Below are positions 62,701 to 64,000 of a DNA stretch of 64,000 bases, one piece after another; the first letter of the stretch is position 1; the number at the start of each line of letters is the position of its first letter. The stretch comes from Neorhizobium galegae bv. orientalis str. HAMBI 540 (GTDB lineage Bacteria > Pseudomonadota > Alphaproteobacteria > Rhizobiales > Rhizobiaceae), in contig NZ_HG938354.1 of NCBI RefSeq assembly GCF_000731315.1, positions 682,001-746,000 on the forward strand. The letters are read 5' to 3'. The translations under genes were made by a program, and so were the position numbers. The notes below the pieces were generated by a model. The model ran no database searches. It was not told the origin of the DNA and saw only the letters and a program-made list of their open reading frames with translations.

Positions 62701-62722
62701 TAATTTAGCAACGGAGTGATCC

Positions 62723-63496
62723 ATGTCGCAAAGACTAGCAAACAAGATAGCTCTCATTACTGGAAGTTCCCGCGGTATCGGCCGGGCGGTTGCTCTTGCG
62801 TTTGCGAGGGAGGGTGCCGCGTTGATTGGCGTGCACTACACCGCAAACGCGGAGGCGGCCAATGCCACCGTCCGCGACATCGAGGCGCTTGGTGTCAAGG
62901 CCGTCGGTGTGAAGGCTGATCTGAGACAGGGCAAGGACGCGGCCGACAGCCTCTGGGCGCAGTTCAGCGAAGCCGCGCGTACCGAGACGGGCTCGTCCGC
63001 TCTCGATATTCTGGTGAACAATGCCGGCATTGCGCCCGCGCTGCCGTTGAAGCAGACGAGCGAAGCTGCTTTTGACGAGGTAGTGACGATTAATTTTAAG
63101 GCGCCGTTCTTCCTGATCCAGGCCGTGGCCGACCATATTCGTGATAACGGGCGCGTCATCAATGTCTCCACTGGGTTTACGCGGATCGCGGCGCCGACCC
63201 ATCCCGCCTATGCGGCCTCCAAGGGGGCGCTGGAGACATTGACACTGGCGCTGGCACCTGAATTTGCAGCTCGCGGGATCACGGTCAATGCCGTGCTGCC
63301 GGGGGTGACGGAGACGGATATGAATGCCGAGTGGCTGGCATCGCCGGATGCGCGCGCCGGTGCCGAAGCCCTCTCGGTCTTCTCACGTGTCGGACAGGCC
63401 GAGGACGTCGCCGACGTCATCGCTTTTCTCGCATCGAACGACTCGCGTTGGACAACGGGCCAGATGATTGATGCGACGGGTGGCGCCCGGATCTAA
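62723..63496 (+). CDS. Short-chain dehydrogenase/reductase (SDR)
   Basis: 257 residues of the classical SDR family. Cofactor motif TGSSRGIGRAVA (residues 14-25), NNAGIAP, catalytic Ser in INVSTGFTRI and Tyr/Lys in YAASKGAL. The closing PGVTETDMNAEW and GQMIDATGG are typical of 3-oxoacyl-ACP-reductase-like SDRs. ACGGAG seven bases upstream of the ATG at 62723. It is divergent from the TetR gene and likely repressed by it; an NADPH-dependent reductase of unknown substrate. Confidence 0.95.
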   Translation: MSQRLANKIALITGSSRGIGRAVALAFAREGAALIGVHYTANAEAANATVRDIEALGVKAVGVKADLRQGKDAADSLWAQFSEAARTETGSSALDILVNNAGIAPALPLKQTSEAAFDEVVTINFKAPFFLIQAVADHIRDNGRVINVSTGFTRIAAPTHPAYAASKGALETLTLALAPEFAARGITVNAVLPGVTETDMNAEWLASPDARAGAEALSVFSRVGQAEDVADVIAFLASNDSRWTTGQMIDATGGARI

Positions 63497-64000
63497 TCCG
63501 TCCCGAGCCTTTGCTATGTTTGCAGCCGTTCTAATCAAGCGACATAGCGGGTATTCTTTACGAGGTGCCGGTTGAGGTCCGGTCCCCCGTCAGTCCACCA
63601 AACCGGATCGCGCTCGCTGAGCGCGATCTTGCCTTCATCGACCCGTCGGCGAGCTTTCGCCAAGTGGGCGGGTTCATTCCTTGCATCTCGAATGGCCCGC
63701 CGCGTCGACATCAACTCATCGCCAGGCTGGTCTAGTCTCGTCCACTAGAGCTGGATCGCTCTTGCCCCAACGCGCCGCCCACCGCGCATTTTTTTCGGTG
63801 GAGGTTGAAAGAGTTGCCTTAGGTTCAGATCCTTTCACATCAGGTTTTTTGTCAATCGTTCATCCGAGTGGCATCGAATTTCTCCTTGGTAAGCGGATCC
63901 CGGTCTGAGCCCATAGTAATTACCGGCCCGATTCTCGGGCCTATACAACCTCACATCCGGTCGCCGTTCTTAGCGGCTGCACCATTATCCCGCATTCGAC
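63497..64000. other. Window end, no gene supported
   Basis: Short frames such as 63681-63908 have no family pattern. Sequence near 63570-63600 (GGTCCGG...CAGTCCACCA) resembles a tRNA 3' end but no cloverleaf is present. AT-rich patches near 63790-63850 could be promoter DNA for a gene beyond the window. Confidence 0.4.

Noticed and set aside
63540-63600. Possible tRNA 3' end with CCA
   Set aside because: No upstream cloverleaf and the T-arm does not pair.
1-64000. CRISPR arrays and phage structural genes
   Set aside because: No regularly spaced repeats and no cas, capsid, portal or terminase genes were seen anywhere in the window.

Overview
The window looks like an accessory replicon or genomic island of a Rhizobiales alphaproteobacterium of the Rhizobium/Agrobacterium/Sinorhizobium type. 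The evidence is high GC, dense head-to-tail operons, many ABC uptake systems each with its own regulator, a CMD/AhpD pair of the type named after Agrobacterium vitis genes Avi_7170/Avi_7169, an apparent rhizopine-type (moc) gene set and an iron-responsive-operator-like box. No ribosomal, replication or tRNA genes were recognised. All calls come from reading the sequence; no database search was run.

Layout. 1-4843 (+): end of a molybdopterin oxidoreductase, two carboxymuconolactone-decarboxylase/AhpD proteins, a 36-residue reading frame, an orphan peptide-binding protein and an alpha/beta hydrolase. 5088-17938 (-): an 11-gene oligopeptide-type ABC operon with a GAF protein, an amidohydrolase, a DUF885 protein, an aspartoacylase-type enzyme and two tandem M24 'pita-bread' proteins, led by a GntR regulator; a divergent aldo/keto reductase follows. 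19380-31352 (-): a second peptide-type ABC operon with an M20 peptidase, both hydantoinase/oxoprolinase subunits and a quinone-reductase-like enzyme. It diverges from an IclR regulator, and an M28 peptidase gene follows; two nearly identical palindromes tie these units together.

34338-36750 is a scarred accessory patch: a RES/Xre toxin-antitoxin pair, a decayed TIR-domain gene and a frameshifted zinc-finger gene. 36753-41456 (+) is an iron/siderophore-type ABC operon fused to two genes of unknown function. A complete IS6-family element lies at 41539-42345.

42552-53034 is the most coherent pathway: a LacI regulator, a ribose/inositol-type ABC transporter, a TIM-barrel isomerase, and a divergent three-component oxygenase (desaturase-like MocD, Rieske MocE, reductase MocF), with formyl-tetrahydrofolate deformylase PurU and a degenerate PanB-like protein. 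I read it as uptake and oxidative O- or N-demethylation of a methylated inositol-like compound, with PurU handling the released one-carbon unit. It ends at a breakpoint carrying only the first 28 codons of a Gfo/Idh/MocA dehydrogenase.

53700-64000 mixes a dead haloacetate-dehalogenase-like gene, a DUF4143 ATPase, a tautomerase, an aliphatic-sulfonate-type ABC operon with an FMN monooxygenase, a TRAP receptor that has lost its signal peptide, and a TetR/SDR divergent pair with readable operators. Overall the region is a mosaic of catabolic cassettes for nitrogen-, sulfur- and C1-containing nutrients, joined at visible scars.
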